Part shown: in pieces, positions 44,941 through 55,622 of the stretch
Numbering within the stretch: the stretch's first letter is position 1
How the letters are laid out: each line of letters starts with the position of its first letter
From: Sulfuriferula sp.
Lineage (GTDB): Bacteria; Pseudomonadota; Gammaproteobacteria; Burkholderiales; Sulfuriferulaceae
Length of the DNA stretch: 64,000 bases
Direction: 5' to 3'
Assembly (NCBI GenBank): GCA_031291235.1
Contig: JARLJL010000013.1
Span: 355,408-419,407, forward strand
Program-made: the position numbers and the translations under genes
Notes under the pieces: generated by a model
What the model saw: the letters and a program-made list of their open reading frames with translations, nothing else
Databases searched by the model: none
Told to the model about the DNA's origin: nothing

Positions 44941-47280
44941 ATGCTCAAATCATACTGGCGGTATATTTTAGCCATTTTTGCCGGCTTCGTTATTCTTGCC
45001 GCAACACTGATGCTGCTAACTGTTGCATTAATCTACCCTAAATTACCGAACCTGGATACTCTGACTAACTATCAGCCCAAAATACCAATGCGGGTTTATA
45101 CGTCGGACGGGACTCTGTTGGCAGAATTTGGCGCAGAACACCGTGCCGTCGTCGATTTGAGCAAAACACCGAAGATCCTGCAGCAAGCAATTCTAGCTGC
45201 AGAAGATGACAGATTTTATCAACATGGCGGCATTGATACCATGGGGGTCTTGCGGGCAGCATTAAGCAATCTGGTTTCCGGAGGCGCAAAAGAAGGCGCA
45301 TCAACCATCACCATGCAAGTCGCTCGCAATTTCTTTCTGTCGAGCGAAAAGACCCTTACCCGTAAATTGAATGAAGCTTTACTCGCCATCAAAATCGAAC
45401 ATTCCTTAAGCAAAGATCAAATCCTGACGCTTTACATCAACCAGATTTACCTTGGCCAACGCGCTTATGGTTTTGGCGCAGCCTCGCTGGCTTATTTTGG
45501 AAAACCGCTGGAAAAAATCAATTTGGCCGAAGCTGCCATGCTTGCAGGCCTGCCTAAGGCGCCCTCCCGTTACAACCCAGTTGTAAATCTTCCCCGTGCA
45601 CAAGCCAGGCAGCATTATGTATTGCACCGCATGCTGGAACTCCATTACATCGATAACACCCAGTACGAAGCAGCAATCAATCAGAAACTAACCATTCGCA
45701 ATGCAAAAGCATCGGGTAGTGAAGTAAGTGCCGACTATGTTGCAGAAATGGTGCGTCAGGTAATGTATGACCGCTATCAGGATGCCATCTATACCAACGG
45801 CATGAAGGTTTATACCACGCTACGCAAGCGCGATCAGGACACGGCCAATCTTGCGCTATGGCAGAATGTGGAAAACTACGATCACCGTCACGGATACCGG
45901 GGCGTAGAAGGCAAGATCGACTTGCCCGCCAACGACCAAAACCTGCAAGCCGATCTCGACAACGCCTTGCAGGATATTGATGTGGTACATGATCTCATTC
46001 CGGCCGTCGTCCTATCCGTCAGTACCAAACTGGTTCACGCCTATGTCAAGGATGTCGGCGAAATCGACATTCGCGGCGACGGATTAAAATTCGCTCAAAG
46101 GGCATTAACTGGCACACCAAACAATAAGCTTGCCCTGCATCCAGGCGCTTTAATTCGCGTACAACAGGTTGCCAACATTTGGCATATCACCCAGCTACCC
46201 CAGGTAGAAGCAGCTTTCGTATCTCTCGATCCGAAAACGGGCGCAATTAAAGCGCTGGTTGGGGGGATAGATTACAACCTAAACAAGTTCAACCATGTGA
46301 CGCAAGCCTGGCGACAACCCGGATCGACGATCAAACCGTTTATCTACTCTGCCGCACTGGAAAAGGGGTTCACCGCGGCAACGCTGGTTGAAGATGCTCC
46401 CATCAGTATCAGCCCAGAGGAAACTGGCGGCGTACTATGGGAACCAAAGAATTATGAAGGCGATTACTCCGGCATAGTCAGCGTAAGGCAAGCGCTGACA
46501 AAATCGCTCAATTTACCCACCATCCGCATTTTGCAAGCCATAAGCCCAAACTATGCGCGTGATTACCTCAATCGCTTCGGTTTCGATCCGGCCCGTCAAC
46601 CGCCCTATTTGACACTGGCGCTGGGCGCCGGCACCGTAACGCCGATTCAGCTGGCAGCTGCTTATGCAGTTTTTGCCAATAATGGGCAACAAATCAAACC
46701 ATATTTAATCGATCACATCGTCGATCAGAATGGTCACACCATCATGAAAACCGTTCCGGAGGCTGCTAAACAGGTCATCGATCCGCGTAATGCATTTATT
46801 ATCACCAGCCTCATGCAAGATGTGGTCAGACGGGGGACTGCAGCCAAAGTGGCCCAGCTGGGCCGTTCTGATCTTGCCGGCAAAACCGGCACCACCAACG
46901 ACCAGAACGATGCATGGTTTGCCGGTTTTCAGCCTTCGCTGGTCGCTGTTGCCTGGATAGGCTTTGATCAGCCGCGCACACTGGGTAGAGGCGAAACTGG
47001 CGCACAAGCCGCGCTGCCCATGTGGATGACCTATATGGGCGACATGCTCAAGAACGTGCCGCAAGCCCCACCGGTTCCACCGAAAGGCGTTGTTACCGTG
47101 CAAATCAATCCGCTAACAGGATTGCCCGTCAACGAAGGGGAGACTGGCACGCCCGAATATTTTTATCAGGAAGGCGTACCGATTGCCAGCCCGCAGAATA
47201 CAGACACAGGTAATGCAAGTGATGCATTTCCCGACCCCAACAATAACAAAGCACCCGAACCGAGCACACCGTTATTCTAA
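44941..47280 (+). CDS. mrcA: Penicillin-binding protein 1A (bifunctional transglycosylase/transpeptidase)
   Basis: 779 residues. One N-terminal membrane anchor precedes a GT51 transglycosylase domain with EDDRFYQHGGIDTMGVLRA (catalytic Glu) and GASTITMQVARNFFLSSEK. An OB-like insert (about 300-430) is typical of PBP1A. The transpeptidase domain has RQPGSTIKPFIYSAAL (SxxK Ser nucleophile), the S-L-N motif in LTKSLNLPTIRIL, and LAGKTGTTNDQNDAWFAG (KTG). It polymerises and cross-links peptidoglycan. It diverges from pilM, and the nucleotidyltransferase-like gene follows after 4 bases. Confidence 0.97.
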   Translation: MLKSYWRYILAIFAGFVILAATLMLLTVALIYPKLPNLDTLTNYQPKIPMRVYTSDGTLLAEFGAEHRAVVDLSKTPKILQQAILAAEDDRFYQHGGIDTMGVLRAALSNLVSGGAKEGASTITMQVARNFFLSSEKTLTRKLNEALLAIKIEHSLSKDQILTLYINQIYLGQRAYGFGAASLAYFGKPLEKINLAEAAMLAGLPKAPSRYNPVVNLPRAQARQHYVLHRMLELHYIDNTQYEAAINQKLTIRNAKASGSEVSADYVAEMVRQVMYDRYQDAIYTNGMKVYTTLRKRDQDTANLALWQNVENYDHRHGYRGVEGKIDLPANDQNLQADLDNALQDIDVVHDLIPAVVLSVSTKLVHAYVKDVGEIDIRGDGLKFAQRALTGTPNNKLALHPGALIRVQQVANIWHITQLPQVEAAFVSLDPKTGAIKALVGGIDYNLNKFNHVTQAWRQPGSTIKPFIYSAALEKGFTAATLVEDAPISISPEETGGVLWEPKNYEGDYSGIVSVRQALTKSLNLPTIRILQAISPNYARDYLNRFGFDPARQPPYLTLALGAGTVTPIQLAAAYAVFANNGQQIKPYLIDHIVDQNGHTIMKTVPEAAKQVIDPRNAFIITSLMQDVVRRGTAAKVAQLGRSDLAGKTGTTNDQNDAWFAGFQPSLVAVAWIGFDQPRTLGRGETGAQAALPMWMTYMGDMLKNVPQAPPVPPKGVVTVQINPLTGLPVNEGETGTPEYFYQEGVPIASPQNTDTGNASDAFPDPNNNKAPEPSTPLF

Positions 47281-47284
47281 CGTT

Positions 47285-48895
<1,611 letters not shown>

Positions 48896-48905
48896 TTAAA
48901 AAATA

Positions 48906-48933
48906 TTGAACTAATCCACATCTCAACTATCTT
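48906..48933 (+). promoter_or_regulatory. Candidate promoter of the anti-SD small RNA
   Basis: TTGAAC (48906-48911), a 16-base spacer, and TATCTT (48928-48933) give a predicted start near 48940. Each hexamer matches four of six consensus bases. It lies in the hemB-engB gap at the right distance to start the hairpin RNA that follows. An inverted repeat CTATCT/AGATAG (48927-48932 and 48941-48946) overlaps the start region. Confidence 0.4.
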
Positions 48934-48939
48934 ATCTTC

Positions 48940-49047
48940 CAGATAGCACTTGCTGCTGTCTCCCGCTTCTCCTCCCTGAGCGGGTGTCCTGATGCTAGTC
49001 AGGGCGTTTTGACCTCGGTTATTCTCCCCTATAACCGGGGTTTTTTT
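48940..49047 (+). ncRNA. Candidate trans-acting small RNA with C-rich hairpin loops
   Basis: Three consecutive hairpins lie on the plus strand. Hairpin 1: CCCGCT (48962) with AGCGGG (48979-48984), loop TCTCCTCCCTG. Hairpin 2: GTCCTGA (48986) with TCAGGGC (48999-49005), loop TGCTAG. Hairpin 3: 10 bp (49013-49022 with 49031-49040, one G-U), loop TCTCCCCT, then seven T residues, a textbook intrinsic terminator. Two loops are complementary to Shine-Dalgarno sequences, as in known regulatory RNAs such as Neisseria NmsR or Rhodobacter CcsR. No ORF lies on this strand here, and the last hairpin overlaps the engB stop codon antisense. Confidence 0.65.
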
Positions 49048-49651
49048 CTGCCTGCTCATCCTCGGCAAACCATTTTGCAACTATCGTTTCCACCTCTGCC
49101 ATACCCAGTTTTTTCAAACTCGAAAATAATTGCACGCTATACTCCGGCGACAATTTCTCTAGCTCATGCTTTACCAAACGCAGCACAGACGCAGACTCGC
49201 TACGATTTAGTTTATCGCTTTTAGTCAACAGACAATGCACAGGCTTGCCAGTCGGCAGGAACCATTGCAGCATATTTTTATCCAGCTCCGTCAGCGGATG
49301 CCGGGAATCCATAATCAGAACCAAACCGCGCAATTGCGGACGCTGCGTCAGATAATCGCCCAGCAATTCACGCCAATGATCTTTTATTACACCCGGCACT
49401 TTCGCATAGCCATAGCCCGGCAAATCGACCAGATAGCGCTGCCCGCCCAGACTGAAATAATTGATATGCTGCGTCCGGCCCGGCGTTTTACTTACAAAAG
49501 CCAATCGCGTCCGGTTTGCCAATGTATTGATTGCGCTTGATTTACCTGCATTTGATCGCCCGGCAAAAGCAACCTCAGCATGGCTCTCGACAGGCAAGTC
49601 GCGTAAATGGTTTACAGTAGTATAAAATACTGCAGGTTGAAAGAAATTCAT
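49019..49651 (-). CDS. engB: GTP-binding ribosome assembly protein EngB (YsxC/YihA)
   Basis: 210 residues from the ATG at 49651 (GGAAC lies upstream; an in-frame GTG at 49675 is less likely). G1 is [17 protein letters not shown]3 [11 protein letters not shown]4 [11 protein letters not shown]. The [12 protein letters not shown] segment is the family's switch I. It acts in 50S assembly. Its last codons overlap, on the opposite strand, the terminator hairpin of the candidate small RNA. It is a single-gene transcript, divergent from cytochrome c4. Confidence 0.96.
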   Translation of the reverse strand: MNFFQPAVFYTTVNHLRDLPVESHAEVAFAGRSNAGKSSAINTLANRTRLAFVSKTPGRTQHINYFSLGGQRYLVDLPGYGYAKVPGVIKDHWRELLGDYLTQRPQLRGLVLIMDSRHPLTELDKNMLQWFLPTGKPVHCLLTKSDKLNRSESASVLRLVKHELEKLSPEYSVQLFSSLKKLGMAEVETIVAKWFAEDEQAEKNPGYRGE

Positions 49652-49758
49652 AAATTTAGTTCCAAAAAAACACACCCTGATATATTCGGGCTAGCGTGAA
49701 AAATAAAACAAGGATAAAATAATTACTTTTTAGCATGTTACGGTAAGAGGAGCTCACG

Positions 49759-50391
49759 ATGAAAAATACTATGGCGTTCGCGGCACTCGCTGCTTTAACC
49801 GCATTTTCTCCTGCTCATGCAGACGATACAGCGGTAGCGAAAGGTGACCCAGCCAAAGCACAACAACTGGTGACGACGGTTTGTGCAGCCTGTCACGGTG
49901 CAGATGGTAACAGCACTTCTCCAGCTTATCCCAAGCTTGCTGGTCAGCATGCTGAGTATATCACCAAGCAGCTGATGAACTTCAAATCAGGCGATCGCAA
50001 AAACCCAATCATGCTTGGTATTGTTACTAGTAATAACCTTACTCCTGACGACATGAAAAACCTCGGCGCCTACTTTGCCGCGCAAACACCAAAAACTGGT
50101 GCGGCCAAAGACAAGACTCTGGTGGAAGCAGGCGAAAAAATATTCAAGGGCGGTGATTCAGGCAGCGGCGTTCCAGCTTGCGCAGCGTGTCACGGTCCTG
50201 CCGGTGCCGGCATCCCTGTACAATTCCCACGTCTGGCCAGCCAGCATAAAGAATACATCTATGCTCAGCTAAACAACTTCCGTCTGGGCGATCGCGCCAA
50301 TGACGGCGGCAAGATGATGCGCACTATCGCAGCAAAAATGACCGATCAGGAAATGAAAGCCGTTGCAGAATACATTTCCGGCTTACATTAA
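49759..50391 (+). CDS. Dihaem cytochrome c4
   Basis: 210 residues. A signal peptide (ending SPAHA) exports it to the periplasm. Two c-type haem sites, CAACH, are at residues 42-46 and 141-145, each in a duplicated cytochrome c domain, with distal Met ligands in the MLGIVTSNNL and MMRTIAAKM regions. Cytochrome c4 carries electrons to terminal oxidases. AAGAGGAG gives a strong Shine-Dalgarno. The two-domain length matches the family. The maturation genes resB and ccsA follow 95 bases later. Confidence 0.92.
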   Translation: MKNTMAFAALAALTAFSPAHADDTAVAKGDPAKAQQLVTTVCAACHGADGNSTSPAYPKLAGQHAEYITKQLMNFKSGDRKNPIMLGIVTSNNLTPDDMKNLGAYFAAQTPKTGAAKDKTLVEAGEKIFKGGDSGSGVPACAACHGPAGAGIPVQFPRLASQHKEYIYAQLNNFRLGDRANDGGKMMRTIAAKMTDQEMKAVAEYISGLH

Positions 50392-50430
50392 TACCATCGT
50401 CGGAACCTGACGACACTTTAGCAGTCAATG

Positions 50431-50461
50431 AAGGGGTGGCGATTGTCACCCCTTTGTTTTT
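50431..50461 (+). terminator. Terminator after cytochrome c4
   Basis: AAGGGGTG (50431-50438) pairs with CACCCCTT (50447-50454) around an eight-base loop and is followed by TGTTTTT. It lies 40 bases past the cytochrome c4 stop and 26 before resB, so it would limit read-through from the highly translated cytochrome into the biogenesis genes. Confidence 0.7.
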
Positions 50462-50486
50462 CAGGGTATGCACCTAAACCACCAAA

Positions 50487-52493
50487 ATGAACAAACCCTC
50501 AGCCACATTTTCTCGCTCGTTTTACGAATTGCTCAGTTCAATGCGCTTTGCCATCAGCTTGCTCAGCGTGCTGGCAATAGCCTCCATTATTGGTACGGTT
50601 TTAAAACAAAACGAGCCATATGCAAATTACATTATCCAGTTCGGACAATACTGGTTTAATGTTTTCAAATGGCTAGGGCTCTATGATGTTTATCACAGCC
50701 CCTGGTTTGTCGTTATCCTTTCATTCCTGGTACTTTCTACCAGCACCTGTATTTATCGCAATCTGCCATCGATGCTGCGAGAAATGCGCAGTTACCGCGA
50801 ACACGCAACGGAGCAGTCCCTGCGCCACTTTCAGCACTACGCCGAATTCGCCCGACAAGGAAACCCTGCACCGACGCTCATGCAATATCTTGACGTGCAG
50901 GGATACAAATATAAACAACAGGCAGACGGCGCGACGCTGCTGCTTGCCGCCAAACGCGGTAGTGCCAACCGCCTTGGGTACATACTGACGCATAGCGCCA
51001 TCGTACTCATCTGCATCGGTGGCCTGATAGACAGCAACATTCCATTAAAACTGGAACAGGCTTTCAATATCAAACACATAGAAACGCGCGACATCCCGGA
51101 AAGCCAGGTACCCGCCATCAGCCGTCTGGCGCCTGGCAATCTATCGTTCCGCGGCAACGTCACCATACCCGAAGGCACCAGCGCCGATGTCGTGTTTCTG
51201 AATATCGGCGATGGTTATATGGTGCAGGATTTGCCATTCAAAATCGGCCTCGACAAATTCCACATCGAACACTACACGACGGGTCAGCCGAAATCCTTTG
51301 CCAGCGACATTGTCATTATTGATAAAAAGACCGGCTTGCCGCTCTTAAAACACACGATTACAGTCAACCACCCACTGACCTACGATGGCATCGCCATTTA
51401 TCAAGCCAGCTTCGGCGACGGCGGCACCCACCTGAACATGGACGGCTGGAATTTATTCGACCGCACAGGCGTATCGTTCCCGGTAACGGGAGCGATACAT
51501 GACGAATCCAAGCTGGCTGCGGACGACACCGAATACACCGTGGAATTCACTGATTTCCGCCCATTCAATATCGAGAGCATGGGCGATCAAGGCGAACCGG
51601 TACATGACACCCGTGCCGTTATTGGCGGCAACGCGGTTGCAGACCATAAAGACTTGCATAACATCGGCCCAAGCTTCCAGTACAAGATACGCAATCCTGA
51701 CGGACAGGCCAAGGAATACAGCAATTACATGTTGCCGGTACTGATCGACAAACGCTGGTACATGCTCTCGGGGATGCGCGAAGCGCCCAACGAGCCATTC
51801 CATTACATCCGTTTCCCGCTTGACCCGGACCGCACGCTGGCTGGATTTATGCGCCTGCGTGGCGCATTGCTCGATGCCAAGCTTTATCCGGAAATCGCGC
51901 AACGGTTTGCGAAAAGCGCAATACCCGACAGCAATCCCGAAGCTCAGGCCAAACTGGCCGACAGCACGGTTAAGGTTCTAGGCATATTCGCCAAAGGCGG
52001 CTATAAAGCCCTATCCGATTTTATTGAAAGCCGCATCCCGGCTGCTGAACGTGATAAAGCGGCCCAAACCTATCTCAAAATACTCGAACTATCCGCTTTC
52101 GAGGCCTATAACATCACCCAAGCCAGAGCCAATCAACCGGCGCCGAAAATGGATGATGAAACAGGCTGGTTCATTCGTGACAGTCTAAACAGCTTCAGCG
52201 ACATTTTCTTTTATGGCGCCCCGGTTTATTTGCAACTTGCCAACTACGATGAAGTCCAAGCAACGGGATTGCAATTGACCCGCTCCCCCGGCAAGAATAT
52301 AGTTTACGGCGGATCAGCACTGCTAGTGCTAGGCGTATTCGCAATGTTCTTTATCCGCGAACGCAGATTATGGTTATTAATCAAACCTGACCAAGTATTA
52401 TTTGCAATGTCCAGCAATCGTAAGACACTGGATTTTGAAAATGAATTTACGCAACATCAGCAACATATTGCCGAAATCGTAAAGGAAACCTAA
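50487..52493 (+). CDS. resB: Cytochrome c biogenesis protein ResB (Ccs1, System II)
   Basis: 668 residues. Three membrane helices at the N-terminus (around 20-40, 70-90 and 165-185; the first begins FYELLSSMRFAISLLSVLAI, a ResB hallmark) and one near the C-terminus (about 595-615) flank a large periplasmic domain. With CcsA it moves haem across the membrane and attaches it to apocytochromes. Presence of ResB/CcsA shows that this organism uses System II. It is followed without gap by ccsA. Confidence 0.94.
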   Translation: MNKPSATFSRSFYELLSSMRFAISLLSVLAIASIIGTVLKQNEPYANYIIQFGQYWFNVFKWLGLYDVYHSPWFVVILSFLVLSTSTCIYRNLPSMLREMRSYREHATEQSLRHFQHYAEFARQGNPAPTLMQYLDVQGYKYKQQADGATLLLAAKRGSANRLGYILTHSAIVLICIGGLIDSNIPLKLEQAFNIKHIETRDIPESQVPAISRLAPGNLSFRGNVTIPEGTSADVVFLNIGDGYMVQDLPFKIGLDKFHIEHYTTGQPKSFASDIVIIDKKTGLPLLKHTITVNHPLTYDGIAIYQASFGDGGTHLNMDGWNLFDRTGVSFPVTGAIHDESKLAADDTEYTVEFTDFRPFNIESMGDQGEPVHDTRAVIGGNAVADHKDLHNIGPSFQYKIRNPDGQAKEYSNYMLPVLIDKRWYMLSGMREAPNEPFHYIRFPLDPDRTLAGFMRLRGALLDAKLYPEIAQRFAKSAIPDSNPEAQAKLADSTVKVLGIFAKGGYKALSDFIESRIPAAERDKAAQTYLKILELSAFEAYNITQARANQPAPKMDDETGWFIRDSLNSFSDIFFYGAPVYLQLANYDEVQATGLQLTRSPGKNIVYGGSALLVLGVFAMFFIRERRLWLLIKPDQVLFAMSSNRKTLDFENEFTQHQQHIAEIVKET

Positions 52494-53636
52494 ATGCAAC
52501 TTAGCCAGACTATGCCGCGCCCCACGCTTATCAAGCAGCTCAATATAATAGATTGGGTATTTGCCGTCATGTTATGGTCGGGCGCAATTTATGCACTCGA
52601 TTTGTACGGCAACTATATGGATGTTTATGAAAAAGGCTTCCTGTTCGGTGCCGCAACCATTTTCTCGGTATTGGGCTGGGCATGGAAACCCATACGCACC
52701 CTGTTACTGGTAGTGGTAACACTGAGCCTGTTCGGCATCTCGGATTATCATGCCGACCTCAGCCGGGCCGAACACGCCTTTTTCCTGAAATACCTGCTTG
52801 CCAGCCAATCCGCCATCATGTGGATGAGCGTATTATTCGTACTGGCCACCCTCACCTACTGGATCAGTCTCGCATCGCGTTCCGACTTCGTCGCCAAAGT
52901 CGGCACAGCGCTGACTTGGAGCGCGCTGACCATGGGTCTGGTCGGTCTCATGGTACGCTGGTACGAATCCTATCTGATCAGCCCTGATGTCGGCCATATC
53001 CCTATCTCCAACCTGTATGAAGTATTTATCCTGTTCTCGATTATCACCGCATTGCTCTATCTGCATTACGAACACCGGTATGCTAACCGCCAAATGGGCG
53101 CTTTCGTCTTACCGGTCATCAGTGCTGCAGTAGGATTCCTGCTATGGTATACATTCGATCGGCAGGCACAAAACATCCAGCCGCTGGTACCGGCCTTGCA
53201 ATCGTACTGGATGAAAATCCACGTTCCGGCCAACTTCATCGGTTATGGCTCATTCTCGCTTGCAGCCATGGTCGGAATCGCTTATTTACTGGCATCCAAA
53301 GGCATACTGGCATCGCGGCTGCCTAAACTGGAAGTACTTGACGACGTTATGTACAAATCCATTGCCGTCGGCTTCGGTTTCTTTACCATTGCAACTATCC
53401 TTGGCGCCATGTGGGCAGCGGAAGCATGGGGCGGATACTGGTCATGGGACCCTAAAGAAACTTGGGCGCTGATCGTTTGGCTGAATTATGCTGCATGGTT
53501 GCACATCCGTCTGGTCAAGGGCTTACGCGGTCCGATGCTGGCATGGTGGGCAGTAGTCGGGTTATTCGTCACTGTATTTGCCTTCCTCGGCGTCAACATG
53601 TTCCTGTCTGGATTACATTCTTACGGCACGCTCTGA
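52494..53636 (+). CDS. ccsA: Cytochrome c biogenesis protein CcsA (ResC, System II)
   Basis: 380 residues with about eight membrane helices. The Trp-rich haem-binding WWD domain, GAMWAAEAWGGYWSWDPKET, is intact near residue 310, with conserved His residues in flanking loops (KIHVPANFIGYGSF and YAAWLHIRLVKG). It forms the haem channel/synthetase with ResB. Its ATG follows the resB stop with no intergenic bases, implying coupling. A strong bidirectional terminator (53647-53687) follows. Confidence 0.95.
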   Translation: MQLSQTMPRPTLIKQLNIIDWVFAVMLWSGAIYALDLYGNYMDVYEKGFLFGAATIFSVLGWAWKPIRTLLLVVVTLSLFGISDYHADLSRAEHAFFLKYLLASQSAIMWMSVLFVLATLTYWISLASRSDFVAKVGTALTWSALTMGLVGLMVRWYESYLISPDVGHIPISNLYEVFILFSIITALLYLHYEHRYANRQMGAFVLPVISAAVGFLLWYTFDRQAQNIQPLVPALQSYWMKIHVPANFIGYGSFSLAAMVGIAYLLASKGILASRLPKLEVLDDVMYKSIAVGFGFFTIATILGAMWAAEAWGGYWSWDPKETWALIVWLNYAAWLHIRLVKGLRGPMLAWWAVVGLFVTVFAFLGVNMFLSGLHSYGTL

Positions 53637-53646
53637 TAGCCGCAAC

Positions 53647-53687
53647 AAAAAAGGGGCGGACTGGTTTAACCAGTCCGCCCCTTTTTT
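53647..53687. terminator. Bidirectional terminator between ccsA and hemL
   Basis: A near-perfect 18-19 bp inverted repeat, AAAAAAGGGGCGGACTGGTT against its complement, lies between the convergent ends of ccsA (+) and hemL (-). It has six A residues on one side and six T residues on the other, so it terminates transcription from both directions. Confidence 0.92.
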
Positions 53688-53708
53688 GTTCCACACTAAC
53701 CGGCTAAC

Positions 53709-54992
53709 CTAGACAGCCATCTTAGCAAATACGCGATCGGCGGCAGCTAATGTTGCCGCTATTTCTGTCACTCCATGTGCAGCGGACACAAAACCGGCCT
53801 CGAACGCAGAAGGCGCAAAATAAATGCCTTCGTCCAGCATGGCGTGAAAAAACCGGTTAAACGCCTCTTTATCGCATTCCATGACTTCATCATAAGTCTG
53901 CGGCACCTCCTTGCGGAAATACAAACCGAACATCCCGCCAACATGCTGCGCCGAAAAGCTTACACCGTATTTTTCGGCAACCGTCGCCAACCCGTCTGTC
54001 AACTGCCGGGTCGTCTCACCCAATCGCTCATGGAATCCGGGAACCTGTATCAATTTCAAGGTCGCCAGACCGGCTGCCACTGCCACCGGGTTACCCGACA
54101 AAGTCCCTGCCTGATAAACCGGCCCCAGCGGCGCAAGCTGTTCCATAATATCGCGACGCCCGCCAAACGCACCGACCGGCATACCGCCGCCGATCACCTT
54201 GCCAAAGGTCGAAATGTCCGGCGTGATGCCGTACAAGGCTTGCGCCCCACCCAGCGCGACACGAAACCCAGTCATAACTTCATCAAAAATCAACACTGCA
54301 CCATGTTGCGTGCACATCTCACGCATAGTGCGTAGAAACTCGGCATTGGGTGCAATCAGATTCATATTGCCGACCACCGGCTCCACTATCACGGCAGCGA
54401 TCTGATCGCCCCATTGCGCGAAAGTATCGATTAATTGCTGCGGCGCGTTATAACCCAGCACGATGGTATGTGCAGCCAGTTCCGGCGGCACACCAGCAGA
54501 ACTGGGCTGACCGAAGGTCAAAGCACCCGATCCGGCTTTTACCAGCAATGAATCGCTGTGGCCATGGTAACAGCCTTCAAATTTGATGATCTTGGAACGC
54601 CCTGTGTATCCCCGTGCCAGCCTGATCGCACTCATCGTGGCCTCGGTGCCGGAGCTGGTCAACCGCACCATATCCATGCTGGGAATCAACTCTGTAAGCA
54701 AGTCGGCAATTTCGACCTCACGCGCAGTAGGTGCGCCAAAGCTCAACCCATTAGCCGCTGCATCGCATACTGCCTGCAGTACATCGGGGTGGCTATGCCC
54801 AACTATCATCGGCCCCCAGGAACCGACGTAATCAATATATTCCTGCCCATCCGCATCCCATATTCTCGCGCCTTTGGCTCGCTCAAAAAAACACGGAGTG
54901 CCGCCTACCGAACGGAATGCCCTTACCGGTGAATTTACGCCGCCGGGAATATGGCGCTGCGCCCGCTCAAACAATATTTGATTTTTAGTCAT
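53709..54992 (-). CDS. hemL: Glutamate-1-semialdehyde 2,1-aminomutase
   Basis: 427 residues, the normal length. This class III aminotransferase fold enzyme has the PLP Lys in [19 protein letters not shown] and the [20 protein letters not shown] segment with the cofactor-binding Asp. The N-terminal [12 protein letters not shown] motif is a GSAM signature. It makes 5-aminolevulinate by the C5 pathway, feeding hemB in this window. It is the last gene of thiD-thiE-hemL. Confidence 0.98.
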   Translation of the reverse strand: MTKNQILFERAQRHIPGGVNSPVRAFRSVGGTPCFFERAKGARIWDADGQEYIDYVGSWGPMIVGHSHPDVLQAVCDAAANGLSFGAPTAREVEIADLLTELIPSMDMVRLTSSGTEATMSAIRLARGYTGRSKIIKFEGCYHGHSDSLLVKAGSGALTFGQPSSAGVPPELAAHTIVLGYNAPQQLIDTFAQWGDQIAAVIVEPVVGNMNLIAPNAEFLRTMREMCTQHGAVLIFDEVMTGFRVALGGAQALYGITPDISTFGKVIGGGMPVGAFGGRRDIMEQLAPLGPVYQAGTLSGNPVAVAAGLATLKLIQVPGFHERLGETTRQLTDGLATVAEKYGVSFSAQHVGGMFGLYFRKEVPQTYDEVMECDKEAFNRFFHAMLDEGIYFAPSAFEAGFVSAAHGVTEIAATLAAADRVFAKMAV

Positions 54993-54995
54993 CGT

Positions 54996-55622
54996 CTAGT
55001 CTTCAGTTTCATCTATAAACAAATCGGCAAATTGCCTTGCCGTATCTTCAATATTACTGCTATCAAATAAAGCGCTGATAACGGCAACGGCATCTGCACC
55101 GGCATCAATCAAACTACCGGCATTGTTCAGCGCAATACCGCCGATAGCCACAATCGGCAAATGAATAACGCCAGCAGCCTCACGCAACAAGTCAAGTTCT
55201 GCATGTGCCGCATCCGGCTTGGTAAGCGACGGAAAAAAACTGCCGAAAGCAACGTAATCAGCACCGGCAGCCTGCGCTGCCACAGCTAGTTCCAGCGACT
55301 GATAACACGACACTCCGATAATTTTATCCGGGCCGAGCACGATCCTGGCCTCATGGATAGCACCGTCATCCCGTCCGATATGGATACCGTCGGCGCCGAT
55401 CAAATCAGCCAGTCGCAAACTGTCGTTAATAATCAGCGGCACGCCATATTGCCTGCATAACATCAGCAACTCGCTTGCCTGCTCATGCTGACGTGCGACA
55501 TCGCCGCTCTTGTCCCGATACTGCACAACCGCCGCACCACCGCGCAACGCCGCCTCAACTGCAGTCAACAAACAATTTGTATCGTCAGTTTCACGGGTAA
55601 TCGCATACAGGCCTGCAATCAT
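54996..55622 (-). CDS. thiE: Thiamine-phosphate synthase
   Basis: 208 residues with a TIM barrel. Substrate-binding motifs are VVQYRDKSGD, the LIINDSLRLADLIGADGIHI segment and IIGVSCYQSLELA, and VAFGSFFPSLTKPDA and PIVAIGGIALNNA complete the phosphate-binding face. It joins HMP-PP with thiazole phosphate to give thiamine phosphate. Its start overlaps the thiD stop by four bases. No TPP riboswitch is visible upstream of thiD. Confidence 0.96.
   Translation of the reverse strand: MIAGLYAITRETDDTNCLLTAVEAALRGGAAVVQYRDKSGDVARQHEQASELLMLCRQYGVPLIINDSLRLADLIGADGIHIGRDDGAIHEARIVLGPDKIIGVSCYQSLELAVAAQAAGADYVAFGSFFPSLTKPDAAHAELDLLREAAGVIHLPIVAIGGIALNNAGSLIDAGADAVAVISALFDSSNIEDTARQFADLFIDETED

Noticed and set aside
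48961..49047. 6S or SRP RNA as identity of the hemB-engB hairpin RNA
   Set aside because: It is too short for 6S and lacks its long open-bubble helix. It also lacks the GGAA-tetraloop signature of 4.5S RNA.
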